NCBI RefSeq assembly: GCF_011777505.1
Contig: NZ_JAATJT010000001.1
Location: forward strand, 1,550,001 to 1,614,000
DNA length: 64,000 nt
Direction of reading: 5' to 3'
Source of the DNA: Gaetbulibacter sp. S0825
GTDB lineage: Bacteria > Bacteroidota > Bacteroidia > Flavobacteriales > Flavobacteriaceae
Shown piece by piece: positions 1 through 7,398 of the stretch; the stretch's first letter is position 1, and the number at the start of each line of letters is the position of its first letter. The notes below the pieces were generated by a model. That model worked only from the letters and a program-made list of their open reading frames with translations. It was not told the origin of the DNA and did not search any database. A program made the translations under genes and the position numbers.

Positions 1-196
1 TTTTTGAGTTTGATGTATTTTAAAGATTTTACTATCTTTAAAAGTCATTTAAAATGTATTACTTTTAAGTAAATAAAATAATAGTACAAAAAAACGAAAA
101 AAAATAATGAGAGTTCTCTAAATATGATAGAATTTACTATTTAGCAATTCTTTTTTTAAATTCGATTTAATAAAAAATAAAGAAACTGAGGGATTA

Positions 197-2398
197 ATGA
201 GTTTTGATGAAAACGATCTACACCAAGCCTTAAAAAAATATTTTGGGTTTGATAAATTTAAAGGACTCCAAGAAGAAGTAATAGAAAGCGTCGTAGCAGG
301 TAACAATACTTTTGTTATTATGCCAACAGGTGGCGGAAAATCACTATGCTACCAACTTCCAGCATTAATGAAAGAAGGTACTGCTATTGTAGTATCTCCT
401 TTAATTGCTTTAATGAAGAATCAGGTAGATGCCATTAGAGGTATTTCCAACGAAGAAGGTGTTGCGCACGTATTAAATTCTTCCTTAAATAAAACTGAAG
501 TTAAATGTGTTAAGGCCGATATTGAAAATGGTATTACCAAACTTTTGTATGTAGCTCCAGAATCTTTGACCAAAGAAGAGCATGTTGAGTTTTTAAAAAC
601 TCAAACAATTTCTTTTATGGCTATCGATGAAGCACATTGTATAAGTGAGTGGGGACATGATTTTAGACCAGAATATCGAAACTTAAGGCACATTATTAAG
701 CGTATTGGCGATAATATACCAATGGTAGGTTTAACCGCTACGGCTACTCCTAAAGTTCAAGAAGATATTTTAAAAAACTTAGGTATTACTGATGCAACAA
801 CTTTTAAAGCATCATTTAACAGACCAAACTTATTTTATGAAGTACGTCCAAAAACCAAATCAGTAGATGCTGATATCATTCGTTTTATTAAGCAAAACCA
901 AGGGAAATCTGGAATTGTTTACTGTTTGAGTAGAAAGCGCGTAGAAGAATTAGCCCAGGTTTTGCAAGTTAATGGTATAAATGCTGTGCCATATCATGCA
1001 GGATTAGATGCAAAAACTAGAGTAAAACATCAAGATATGTTCTTAATGGAAGATGCCGATGTTGTTGTTGCAACTATTGCTTTTGGAATGGGAATCGATA
1101 AACCAGACGTACGTTTTGTAATTCATCATGATATTCCTAAAAGTATCGAGAGTTATTACCAAGAAACTGGTCGAGCAGGACGAGATGGAGGCGAAGGACA
1201 TTGTTTGGCATACTACGCGTACAAGGATATTGAAAAACTTGAAAAGTTTATGTCTGGAAAACCTGTTGCAGAACAAGAAATTGGTCATGCATTATTGCAA
1301 GAAGTGGTCGCTTTTGCTGAAACTTCTGTGTCTAGACGTAAATTTATCTTACATTATTTTGGTGAAGAATTCGACAATGAAACTGGTGAAGGTGGTGATA
1401 TGGATGATAATGTTAGAAATCCTAAAAAGAAAAGTGAAGCTAAAGATGAGGTTGCCACATTAATAGATATAGTTGCAAAAACCAATGAGACATATAAAAG
1501 TAAGGATTTAGTGAATGTGATTGTTGGAAAAGAGAATGCTTTAATAAAATCACATAAAACAGATTCTCAGCCATTTTTTGGAATTGGAAAAAACAATGAT
1601 GGCAAATTTTGGATGGCATTGATACGTCAAGTATTGGTTGCTGGATATTTAAGAAAGGATATTGAAACTTATGGTGTTTTAAAGGTAACTGATTTAGGAA
1701 GGAAATTTTTGAGCAACCCAACCTCTTTTATGATGACAGAGGACCATGTTTTTGATGAAGGGGACGACACAGGGATTATTACTGCTGCAAAAGGAGGAGG
1801 TGCTTCAGTAGATGAAAAACTTATGTCAATGCTAAAGGATTTACGCAAGCGAAACGCTAAAAAAATTGGTGTCCCTCCATTTGTTATTTTTCAAGACCCT
1901 TCACTGGAGGATATGGCTCTTAAATATCCAATTTCAATGGAAGAACTGTCTAATGTTCATGGTGTTGGTGAAGGTAAAGCTAAAAAGTATGGAAGAGATT
2001 TTATCGATTTAATTTCTACTTATGTAGAAGAGAATGACATTATTAGGCCAGAAGATATGGTTGTTAAATCCACTGGTTCAAATTCTGCTTTAAAGCTATA
2101 TATTATTCAGAATATAGATAGAAAATTACCGTTAGATGACATAGCATCAGCAAAAGGTATGCAAATGCAAGATTTTGTAAAGGAAATGGAAGCTATTGTC
2201 TATTCTGGGACGAAGCTTAATATTAATTATTGGTTAGATGATATTCTTGATGAAGATCAGCAAGAGGAAATACATGATTATTTTATGGAATCGGAAACCG
2301 ATAAAATAGATGATGCTATTGAAGAGTTTGATGGCGATTATGATGATGAAGAATTACGCTTATATCGAATCAAGTTTATTAGTGAAGTCGCTAATTAA
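197..2398 (+). CDS. recQ: ATP-dependent DNA helicase RecQ
   Basis: A 3'-5' superfamily 2 DNA helicase for recombination and replication-fork repair, 733 residues. Visible in order are the Walker A region (PTGGGKSLCYQLP, about residues 42-55), the DEAH box with the RecQ-specific aromatic-rich loop (DEAHCISEWGHDFRPEY, about 141-157), the second helicase lobe with motif VI (YYQETGRAGRDG), the RQC domain (about 340-510), an HRDC domain (about 540-620) and a very acidic tail. The RQC segment after SRRKFILHYFGEEF contains no cysteine, so the four-Cys zinc site of E. coli RecQ is missing. The start was chosen because the protein begins with a typical short N-terminus. Its end overlaps the convergent gene that follows by four bases. 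Confidence 0.97.
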   Translation: MSFDENDLHQALKKYFGFDKFKGLQEEVIESVVAGNNTFVIMPTGGGKSLCYQLPALMKEGTAIVVSPLIALMKNQVDAIRGISNEEGVAHVLNSSLNKTEVKCVKADIENGITKLLYVAPESLTKEEHVEFLKTQTISFMAIDEAHCISEWGHDFRPEYRNLRHIIKRIGDNIPMVGLTATATPKVQEDILKNLGITDATTFKASFNRPNLFYEVRPKTKSVDADIIRFIKQNQGKSGIVYCLSRKRVEELAQVLQVNGINAVPYHAGLDAKTRVKHQDMFLMEDADVVVATIAFGMGIDKPDVRFVIHHDIPKSIESYYQETGRAGRDGGEGHCLAYYAYKDIEKLEKFMSGKPVAEQEIGHALLQEVVAFAETSVSRRKFILHYFGEEFDNETGEGGDMDDNVRNPKKKSEAKDEVATLIDIVAKTNETYKSKDLVNVIVGKENALIKSHKTDSQPFFGIGKNNDGKFWMALIRQVLVAGYLRKDIETYGVLKVTDLGRKFLSNPTSFMMTEDHVFDEGDDTGIITAAKGGGASVDEKLMSMLKDLRKRNAKKIGVPPFVIFQDPSLEDMALKYPISMEELSNVHGVGEGKAKKYGRDFIDLISTYVEENDIIRPEDMVVKSTGSNSALKLYIIQNIDRKLPLDDIASAKGMQMQDFVKEMEAIVYSGTKLNINYWLDDILDEDQQEEIHDYFMESETDKIDDAIEEFDGDYDDEELRLYRIKFISEVAN

Positions 2399-2844
2399 CT
2401 TTCACTTTCAGCAGTTTTAAAGGTAACGTCTTGTCTTTTAGATATTACACGTAGACTTTGAATTTTAGATTTATTAAGTTTTTCAATTTGTTTTTTTTCA
2501 ATATCAAAGTCTATAGCTGTGATAAAACTGTTTGGAACTTCGCCAAAATCAGAATTTAATTCATCCATATTAGACTTTAGTGTCATTTCGAAATTCTTGC
2601 ATTTAATAATAATTTCTGCACCTTTAAATGTTTTAACCTTAAACTTTCCAACAATAACAGCTCTAAAATAGTAATACCCTGCAAGTTCATTCATTCCTGC
2701 AAACATGATGTTATTATTAGAAACGGCAAATGGCTTATCCTCAATGGGTGCCATTAGTTTCTCTAAATATTCTGCATCTTGAGATTCATTGCTTGCATTA
2801 TTTTTATTAAAGGCAGTTCGTATATTATTTAAAGAAAACTTCAT
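2395..2844 (-). CDS. Conserved hypothetical cytoplasmic protein
   Basis: I do not recognise a family. The 149-residue protein has no signal peptide or membrane segment and is rich in Lys, Asn and Glu. A beta-rich middle (about residues 55-110: FRAVIVGKFKVKTFKGAEI...) is followed by a short charged tail. It is convergent with recQ (4-base overlap) and divergent from the cyclophilin-FKBP gene. A good Bacteroidota promoter element (TATGTTTG at 2868-2861 on the minus strand) precedes the start, which supports an expressed gene. Function unknown. Confidence 0.75.
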   Translation of the reverse strand: MKFSLNNIRTAFNKNNASNESQDAEYLEKLMAPIEDKPFAVSNNNIMFAGMNELAGYYYFRAVIVGKFKVKTFKGAEIIIKCKNFEMTLKSNMDELNSDFGEVPNSFITAIDFDIEKKQIEKLNKSKIQSLRVISKRQDVTFKTAESES

Positions 2845-2860
2845 TGGTTCTAATTTTTCA

Positions 2861-2868
2861 CAAACATA
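2861..2868 (-). promoter_or_regulatory. Predicted -7 element (TATGTTTG) of the hypothetical gene at 2395-2844
   Basis: The minus strand reads TATGTTTG, an exact match to the Bacteroidota TAnnTTTG consensus, 17 bases before the start codon. Confidence 0.5.
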
Positions 2869-2935
2869 ATAAAGAAATTATGAAATGATTAACTCAAAAA
2901 CTCCAAATTCATAATTCATAAATCATAAATCCTTG

Positions 2936-2943
2936 TATCTTTG
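2936..2943 (+). promoter_or_regulatory. Predicted -7 element (TATCTTTG) of the cyclophilin-FKBP gene
   Basis: An exact TAnnTTTG match 22 bases before the ATG at 2966. It overlaps an in-frame upstream start at 2933, so that longer start cannot lie on the transcript; this fixes the start at 2966. Confidence 0.6.
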
Positions 2944-2965
2944 CACTTTCTTAAAAATTAGAACA

Positions 2966-3898
2966 ATGCAAGACGGTTTATACGCAAAATTTAATACAAG
3001 TAAAGGCGAAATATTAGTCGCTTTAGAATACAAAAAAACTCCAGGAACGGTTGGGAATTTTGTTGCTTTAGCTGAAGGGGATTTAGAAAACTCAGTAAAG
3101 CCTCAAGGAACACCTTATTACGATGGATTAAAATTTCATAGAGTCATTCCAGATTTTATGATTCAAGGAGGTTGTCCACTTGGAAGCGGAACAGGAAACC
3201 CAGGATATCAATTTGATGACGAGATTCATCCAGGTCTTAAACACGATGCTCCAGGAGTGTTGTCTATGGCAAATGCTGGCCCTGGAACAAATGGAAGTCA
3301 ATTCTTTATCACTCATATTGAAACTGCTTGGTTAGATGGAAAGCATACAGTTTTTGGTAAAGTAACTAAAGGTCAAGATGTTGTTGATGCTATTGCACAA
3401 GGAGACGCTATAGATAGTTTAGAGATTGTAAGAATTGGTGCAGATGCAGAGGCTTACAATGCTGTAGAAGCGTTTAGAACTTTTGAAGGCTCTAGAGAGA
3501 AAAGATTAGCTGAAGCGAAAGCTAAAGCCGAAGCTGAAATGGAAAAATTGGCAGCAGGATTTAGTAAAACAGATAGCGGATTACGTTATCAAGTATTACA
3601 AGAAGGTACTGGTGATAAAGCTGAAAAAGGCAAAACAGTATCTGTACACTATAAAGGTCAACTAAGTGATGGAACTGTGTTTGATTCGTCATACAAACGT
3701 AATCAACCCATAGATTTTGTTTTAGGTGTTGGTCAAGTAATTCCAGGTTGGGATGAAGGGATTCAATTGCTTAAAGTTGGTGATAAGGCACGTTTTGTAA
3801 TACCTAGCGATTTAGCGTATGGTAGTGCAGGAGCAGGTGGTGTAATTCCTCCAGATGCCACATTGATTTTCGATGTTGAATTAATGAATGTAAAATAA
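2966..3898 (+). CDS. Peptidylprolyl isomerase, cyclophilin-FKBP fusion
   Basis: A 310-residue two-domain prolyl isomerase. Residues about 1-165 are a cyclophilin domain ([14 protein letters not shown], then NGSQFFIT and [11 protein letters not shown], carrying the catalytic Arg and the Phe/Gln active-site residues). After a charged Ala/Lys/Glu helical linker (about 170-205), residues about 215-310 form an FKBP domain ([16 protein letters not shown], then [16 protein letters not shown]). No signal peptide is visible, so it is probably cytoplasmic. The fusion recurs in Bacteroidota. The promoter at 2936-2943 selects this start, and a strong intrinsic terminator follows directly, so the gene is monocistronic. 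Confidence 0.93.
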   Translation: MQDGLYAKFNTSKGEILVALEYKKTPGTVGNFVALAEGDLENSVKPQGTPYYDGLKFHRVIPDFMIQGGCPLGSGTGNPGYQFDDEIHPGLKHDAPGVLSMANAGPGTNGSQFFITHIETAWLDGKHTVFGKVTKGQDVVDAIAQGDAIDSLEIVRIGADAEAYNAVEAFRTFEGSREKRLAEAKAKAEAEMEKLAAGFSKTDSGLRYQVLQEGTGDKAEKGKTVSVHYKGQLSDGTVFDSSYKRNQPIDFVLGVGQVIPGWDEGIQLLKVGDKARFVIPSDLAYGSAGAGGVIPPDATLIFDVELMNVK

Positions 3899-3916
3899 TA
3901 GAAAATTATTCTTATT

Positions 3917-3946
3917 AAAAAAAGCTGCCTTTGGCAGCTTTTTTTT
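3917..3946 (+). terminator. Intrinsic terminator after the cyclophilin-FKBP gene
   Basis: A GCTGCC/GGCAGC stem with a TTT loop, extended by A-U pairs and followed by a long T run. It is nearly symmetric, so it could act in both directions. Confidence 0.85.
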
Positions 3947-3987
3947 GTTTTTGGATTTAACATAAGCAAAAAAACTAATCGTATAGA

Positions 3988-3995
3988 TACTTTTG
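3988..3995 (+). promoter_or_regulatory. Predicted -7 element (TACTTTTG) of the small secreted protein gene
   Basis: An exact TAnnTTTG match 48 bases upstream of the ATG at 4044, lying after the preceding terminator. Confidence 0.5.
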
Positions 3996-4043
3996 TTTTT
4001 AAAACCTCGTTTAGTAATTTTATAGCAATTAATCCTAAGAACA

Positions 4044-4403
4044 ATGAACCTCAAAAAATATTTACTAACAGTAAGTATAATGCTCCTTTCTACCATTGGA
4101 GTATTTGCTCAAGAAGAAGGGCTTATTTCATCCATAGATGACTTCTCAATAGATAACATTGAGTTTAATAGAAATGGTATAAAAATATTAGCTTTTGATA
4201 ATACGCTAGCCATAGAGTTTAGAGATGCAGTTTCTAGTTTAAGGTATGAGATTATTAATAGAAAAGGAGATATATTAATAAGTAAGAAAGAGGATACAGC
4301 AAAAAAAACGTTAATTAATATAGCGAAACTTAAAAAAGGCACTTACTATGTTAGAGTTTTTTCTGATGAGGTAAAAGACTTTTTAAAGTTTGTTAAAACA
4401 TAA
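4044..4403 (+). CDS. Small secreted protein resembling a lone T9SS sorting domain (copy 1)
   Basis: This is a 119-residue protein with a clear signal peptide (MNLKKYLLTVSIMLLSTIGVFAQ, cut after residue 22 or so). The mature part is only about 95 residues. Its last 75 (YEIINRKGDILISK ... KKGTYYVRVFSDE..FLKFVK) follow the beta-sandwich pattern of type A T9SS C-terminal domains, but no cargo precedes it. It is a paralogue of the next gene (4568-4945), with the same layout and a near-identical 30-base leader. Function unknown. Secretion is well supported; T9SS processing is an inference, since the domain could equally be a free periplasmic or surface module. Confidence 0.8.
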   Translation: MNLKKYLLTVSIMLLSTIGVFAQEEGLISSIDDFSIDNIEFNRNGIKILAFDNTLAIEFRDAVSSLRYEIINRKGDILISKKEDTAKKTLINIAKLKKGTYYVRVFSDEVKDFLKFVKT

Positions 4404-4437
4404 ATAACTGCACTACTTTTTAAAATAGTTGAAGAAT

Positions 4438-4467
4438 AAAAAAGCTGCCATTTGGCGGTTTTTTTTG
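4438..4467 (+). terminator. Intrinsic terminator after small secreted protein copy 1
   Basis: An AAGCTGCC/GGCGGTTT stem (two G-U pairs, four-base loop) followed by eight Ts. Confidence 0.75.
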
Positions 4468-4567
4468 TATTTACCTTTTTTTTATGGATTAAAACTGACC
4501 ACTCATCTCTAATTTTTGTGATTTAAATCGTTGTTATTTAAGTTCATAGCAGTTAATCCAAAGAACT

Positions 4568-4945
4568 ATGAAACCAAAAACCCTCGCATTGGCCCTATGG
4601 CTTGTGCTATTTTCGACCTTTGCAATTAATGCTCAAGAGAGTAGTGAAATTGCATCCTTAGAAGGAGTTAATGAAACTACTTCAACTTCAAGAATTAAGT
4701 ATAACCCAAGTGGCGTAAATTTAGAAATTGTCGATGACAAGTTATTACTGTATTTTAAAAATAGAATGTCTAATTTAAGATGTGAAGTCATTAATAAAAA
4801 AGGCGAATTGCTATTAGTTACTAGAGCCAAAAGCTCACAGTATTCGACATTAGATATCTCTGGTTTAAAAAGTGGAACATACTTTGTAAGAGTTAGATTC
4901 TATGATGGTACTTTAAAAGAATTTTTAAAATTTTCTAAAAAGTAA
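4568..4945 (+). CDS. Small secreted protein resembling a lone T9SS sorting domain (copy 2)
   Basis: A 125-residue paralogue of the gene at 4044. The signal peptide ends ...TFAINAQ. The mature domain carries RCEVINKKGELLLVTR and a closing KSGTYFVRVRF...LKEFLKFSKK. Upstream, CATAGCAGTTAATCC-AAGAAC before the ATG mirrors the leader of copy 1. A terminator and a promoter-like stretch (TAATTTTTG near 4510) separate the copies, so each is probably its own transcription unit. The product and role are unknown; it shares the ambiguity of copy 1. Confidence 0.8.
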   Translation: MKPKTLALALWLVLFSTFAINAQESSEIASLEGVNETTSTSRIKYNPSGVNLEIVDDKLLLYFKNRMSNLRCEVINKKGELLLVTRAKSSQYSTLDISGLKSGTYFVRVRFYDGTLKEFLKFSKK

Positions 4946-4968
4946 AATTACCAGCGTACATTTGTTAA

Positions 4969-5517
4969 ATGTCTAAGCAAGTACTCGAACAGTTAAAATA
5001 CCCTATTGGGCAATTTAAATGCCCTGAGATAATAACATCATATCATTTAAAGAGTTGGATTGATGTTTTAGAACAATTTCCTTCCAAGTTAAAGGATTTA
5101 GTAAAGCATCTAGATGATGAGCAATTAGATAGAGCCTATCGTCCGGGAGGTTGGACGGTGAGACAAGTTGTACATCATGTTTCCGATAGTCATCACCATA
5201 GTTATATACGTTTTAAATGGGCTCTAACCGAAGATAAACCAATCATTAAATATTACTACGAACAACTTTGGGCAGAATTACCAGATGCTAAATATGCGCC
5301 AATACAAATGTCATTAGATCATTTAGCAGCTATACATTATAAATTAGTGTATTTGTTGAAAAGCTTGAGTGAAGATGATTTAAACAAAAGTTTTATTCAC
5401 CCAGAACATAATGAAGAAGTTATTTTAAAAAAGAATATTGGTATTTACGCATGGCATTGTAATCATCATTATGCACATATAGAGAATTTACTAAAAAGAA
5501 AAGACTGGCTAAGTTAA
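4969..5517 (+). CDS. DinB-superfamily bacillithiol transferase-like protein (YfiT/BstA family)
   Basis: The 182-residue protein is a four-helix-bundle DinB-fold, metal-dependent enzyme. The YfiT/BstA hallmarks are the N-terminal YPIGQF motif, the central RPGGWTVRQVVHHVSDSH (first metal His within VHHV) and the C-terminal WHCNHHYAHI (the remaining His ligands). In Bacillus the relatives transfer bacillithiol to electrophiles such as antibiotics and epoxides. Bacillithiol use here is an inference from family, not shown in this window. No signal peptide, so cytoplasmic. It starts 23 bases after copy 2 of the small secreted proteins and its end overlaps the convergent GNAT gene by nine bases. Confidence 0.88.
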   Translation: MSKQVLEQLKYPIGQFKCPEIITSYHLKSWIDVLEQFPSKLKDLVKHLDDEQLDRAYRPGGWTVRQVVHHVSDSHHHSYIRFKWALTEDKPIIKYYYEQLWAELPDAKYAPIQMSLDHLAAIHYKLVYLLKSLSEDDLNKSFIHPEHNEEVILKKNIGIYAWHCNHHYAHIENLLKRKDWLS

Positions 5518-5961
5518 TAGTTTTTCAAAGCAAACACTGTTTTCAATGCCTTTGTACTGAGCATAATTTGAAATAACTCTATAGCCTGCTTTTTTGTAAA
5601 GCGAAATAGCTTTAGGCTGTTTTTTGCCAGTTTCGAGAATACAGCGTTTATAGCCTAATTGAGCTGCCCAGTTTTCTAATTCGTCTAGAATTTTTGTTGC
5701 AATACCTTTTCCTCTTGATTCTGGTAATGTGTACATTCGTTTTATTTCAACTGTAGAGGCATCATATCCTTTTATAGCACCACAAGCCACAGGAATATTG
5801 TCTTGATAGGCGACTACAGCGTACTTTATTGTTTCAATACCGTTAAATTGATGGTAAAACCCATGTTCTTCACCATCAGATATCGCGAGGTCTTTATCAA
5901 GCAGCGTTACTAACTCTATGAAACCGATGTTTTTAGAATCTGTTCTTTTAAGTTGAATCAT
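5509..5961 (-). CDS. GNAT family N-acetyltransferase
   Basis: A 150-residue single-domain acetyltransferase. The acetyl-CoA-binding loop R-G-K-G-I-A (within SRGKGIATKILDELENWA, about residues 83-100) and the following LETGKKQPKAISLYKKAGY segment are typical of GNAT motifs A and B. The substrate cannot be told from sequence. It lies 18 bases downstream of the peroxiredoxin-like gene on the same strand and is probably cotranscribed with it. Confidence 0.9.
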   Translation of the reverse strand: MIQLKRTDSKNIGFIELVTLLDKDLAISDGEEHGFYHQFNGIETIKYAVVAYQDNIPVACGAIKGYDASTVEIKRMYTLPESRGKGIATKILDELENWAAQLGYKRCILETGKKQPKAISLYKKAGYRVISNYAQYKGIENSVCFEKLLT

Positions 5962-5979
5962 ATAGCTTTTAAAAAAAAA

Positions 5980-6537
5980 TTATTCTTTCCATTTAATATT
6001 GCAACCAATACTAGGTTTTTGGGGCTTTGTGTTTTCTGTATGGTTTAATAGGCACTCTAAGGCATGTCGTAAATCGTTTCCAGTAACTGGAATACTGTTT
6101 CCGGGTCTCGAATCGTCTAATTGTCCTCTATATACAAGCTGTAAATCATCATCAAACACATAAATGTCTGGTGTGCAAGCCGCATCATAAGCCTTGGCAA
6201 CTTCTTGATTTTCATCATACAAATAGAGGAAAGGGTAGTTGTTTTCTTTAGCATGAATCTTCATTCTTTCAGGAGAATCTTGAGGGTAATTAACAACATC
6301 ATTACTCGAAATAGCTATAAAATTAATACCTAAATCCATATAATGTTTTGAAATGGCAACCAAAGCTTCGTTTACATGAATTACAAAAGGGCAATGATTA
6401 CAAATAAACATGACGACTGTGCCTTTATTGCCTTTAAGTTCGTTTAAGCTTTTGTTTATTCCTGATGTAACATCAGGAAGTACAAAATTTGGCGCTTTTG
6501 TTTCTAAAGCAAGCATATTTGATGGAGTTCTAGCCAT
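5980..6537 (-). CDS. Thioredoxin-fold/peroxiredoxin-like (AhpC/TSA-type) protein
   Basis: The 185-residue protein has a thioredoxin fold with an N-terminal APNFVLPDVTSG and the redox site FICNHCPFVIHV (CxxC with the conserved His-Cys-Pro-Phe, about residues 45-52). Later motifs are YDAACTPDIYVFD (a cis-Pro equivalent) and YRGQLDDSRPGN. This is the widespread CNHCPF thioredoxin-family clade seen in many bacteria, whose exact reaction is not established. No signal peptide, so cytoplasmic. A TACTTTTG promoter element lies upstream at 6565-6558. Confidence 0.88.
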   Translation of the reverse strand: MARTPSNMLALETKAPNFVLPDVTSGINKSLNELKGNKGTVVMFICNHCPFVIHVNEALVAISKHYMDLGINFIAISSNDVVNYPQDSPERMKIHAKENNYPFLYLYDENQEVAKAYDAACTPDIYVFDDDLQLVYRGQLDDSRPGNSIPVTGNDLRHALECLLNHTENTKPQKPSIGCNIKWKE

Positions 6538-6557
6538 AATTTAATTTTGGTATTTAC

Positions 6558-6565
6558 CAAAAGTA
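6558..6565 (-). promoter_or_regulatory. Predicted -7 element (TACTTTTG) of the peroxiredoxin-like/GNAT pair
   Basis: An exact TAnnTTTG match on the minus strand, 20 bases before the start codon at 6537. Confidence 0.5.
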
Positions 6566-6666
6566 AAGAAACAATGAAACTTAACATAATTGTAATTAAA
6601 AATTTAATTCGTAAACGAATTAGTTATATATTTAGCTACAATTAATGGAGCTAAATTGTTACTGTT

Positions 6667-7389
6667 ATGAAGAAGTATATTGGCGTAATTAGGGTTGCAT
6701 GTCTTGTAATCCCTTTTTTTGTTTTTGGACAGAAACAAGATGATAAGAAGGATATTTATGCTCTATTTGATAATGTTGTAGGTCTTGATAATACTAGCAT
6801 TTACAACGGAAATGAATATAGAGAAGAGTTTAGAACGCTAGATAATAATTACCCTTACTTTGACTCACCAGATTTTATAACGGGAACTATTGAGTACAAT
6901 GGTGAATTGTACTTTAATATTAGTATAAAGTATAATCTCTATAATCAGGAGATTATTGCTAAGCTGAAAAGTAAAAACGCTTCAGAAACTGTTATTAAAC
7001 TTTATAATAGTAGAATAGGAAGTTTTGTAATTAATAATCGAAAATTTGTAAATATATCTCCAAACAACAGCGGTATAAATGGGTTCTTTGAAGAAGTTTT
7101 TATTGATGCTCAACACAAACTTTTAATAAAGCACAAAAAATTTAAAAAAGACTTATATAAGAATGAGCAAATGTATGTAGAGTATGTTACTGCCAAAAAA
7201 GAGTTTCTAGTCTTAAAAAACAACACATATAATACATTAGATTCTAAAAAAGATATTACTAATGTATTCCCCGATTCTAAACAAAAAATAAATCAATTTT
7301 ATAGAGATTATAGGTCGCTTAGAAAGGCAGATTATAGTCAATTTTTAATAAAACTACTGCAAGAACTTAAACTCGCTAGACTAAAATAG
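6667..7389 (+). CDS. Secreted protein of unknown function, first gene of a TonB receptor operon
   Basis: I do not recognise this 240-residue family. A signal peptide (through ...FFVFGQ, about residues 1-22) is followed by a soluble, Tyr/Asn/Lys-rich domain of about 215 residues without cysteines. The gene lies nine bases upstream of a TonB-dependent receptor and starts what looks like a four-gene operon running to 13165. Its constant companionship with the receptor would suggest a periplasmic or surface partner, but this is an inference from position only. A weak TATATTTA element lies before it near 6625. Confidence 0.78.
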   Translation: MKKYIGVIRVACLVIPFFVFGQKQDDKKDIYALFDNVVGLDNTSIYNGNEYREEFRTLDNNYPYFDSPDFITGTIEYNGELYFNISIKYNLYNQEIIAKLKSKNASETVIKLYNSRIGSFVINNRKFVNISPNNSGINGFFEEVFIDAQHKLLIKHKKFKKDLYKNEQMYVEYVTAKKEFLVLKNNTYNTLDSKKDITNVFPDSKQKINQFYRDYRSLRKADYSQFLIKLLQELKLARLK

Positions 7390-7398
7390 CTTTGTGCA

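Noticed and set aside
1128-1463. Possible second gene inside recQ on the + strand
   Set aside because: A frame shadow; its product has no domain and recQ continues across it intact.
2933-2965. Extra N-terminal codons on the cyclophilin-FKBP protein (start 2933)
   Set aside because: They overlap the predicted promoter and give residues unlike the family; the ATG at 2966 is used.
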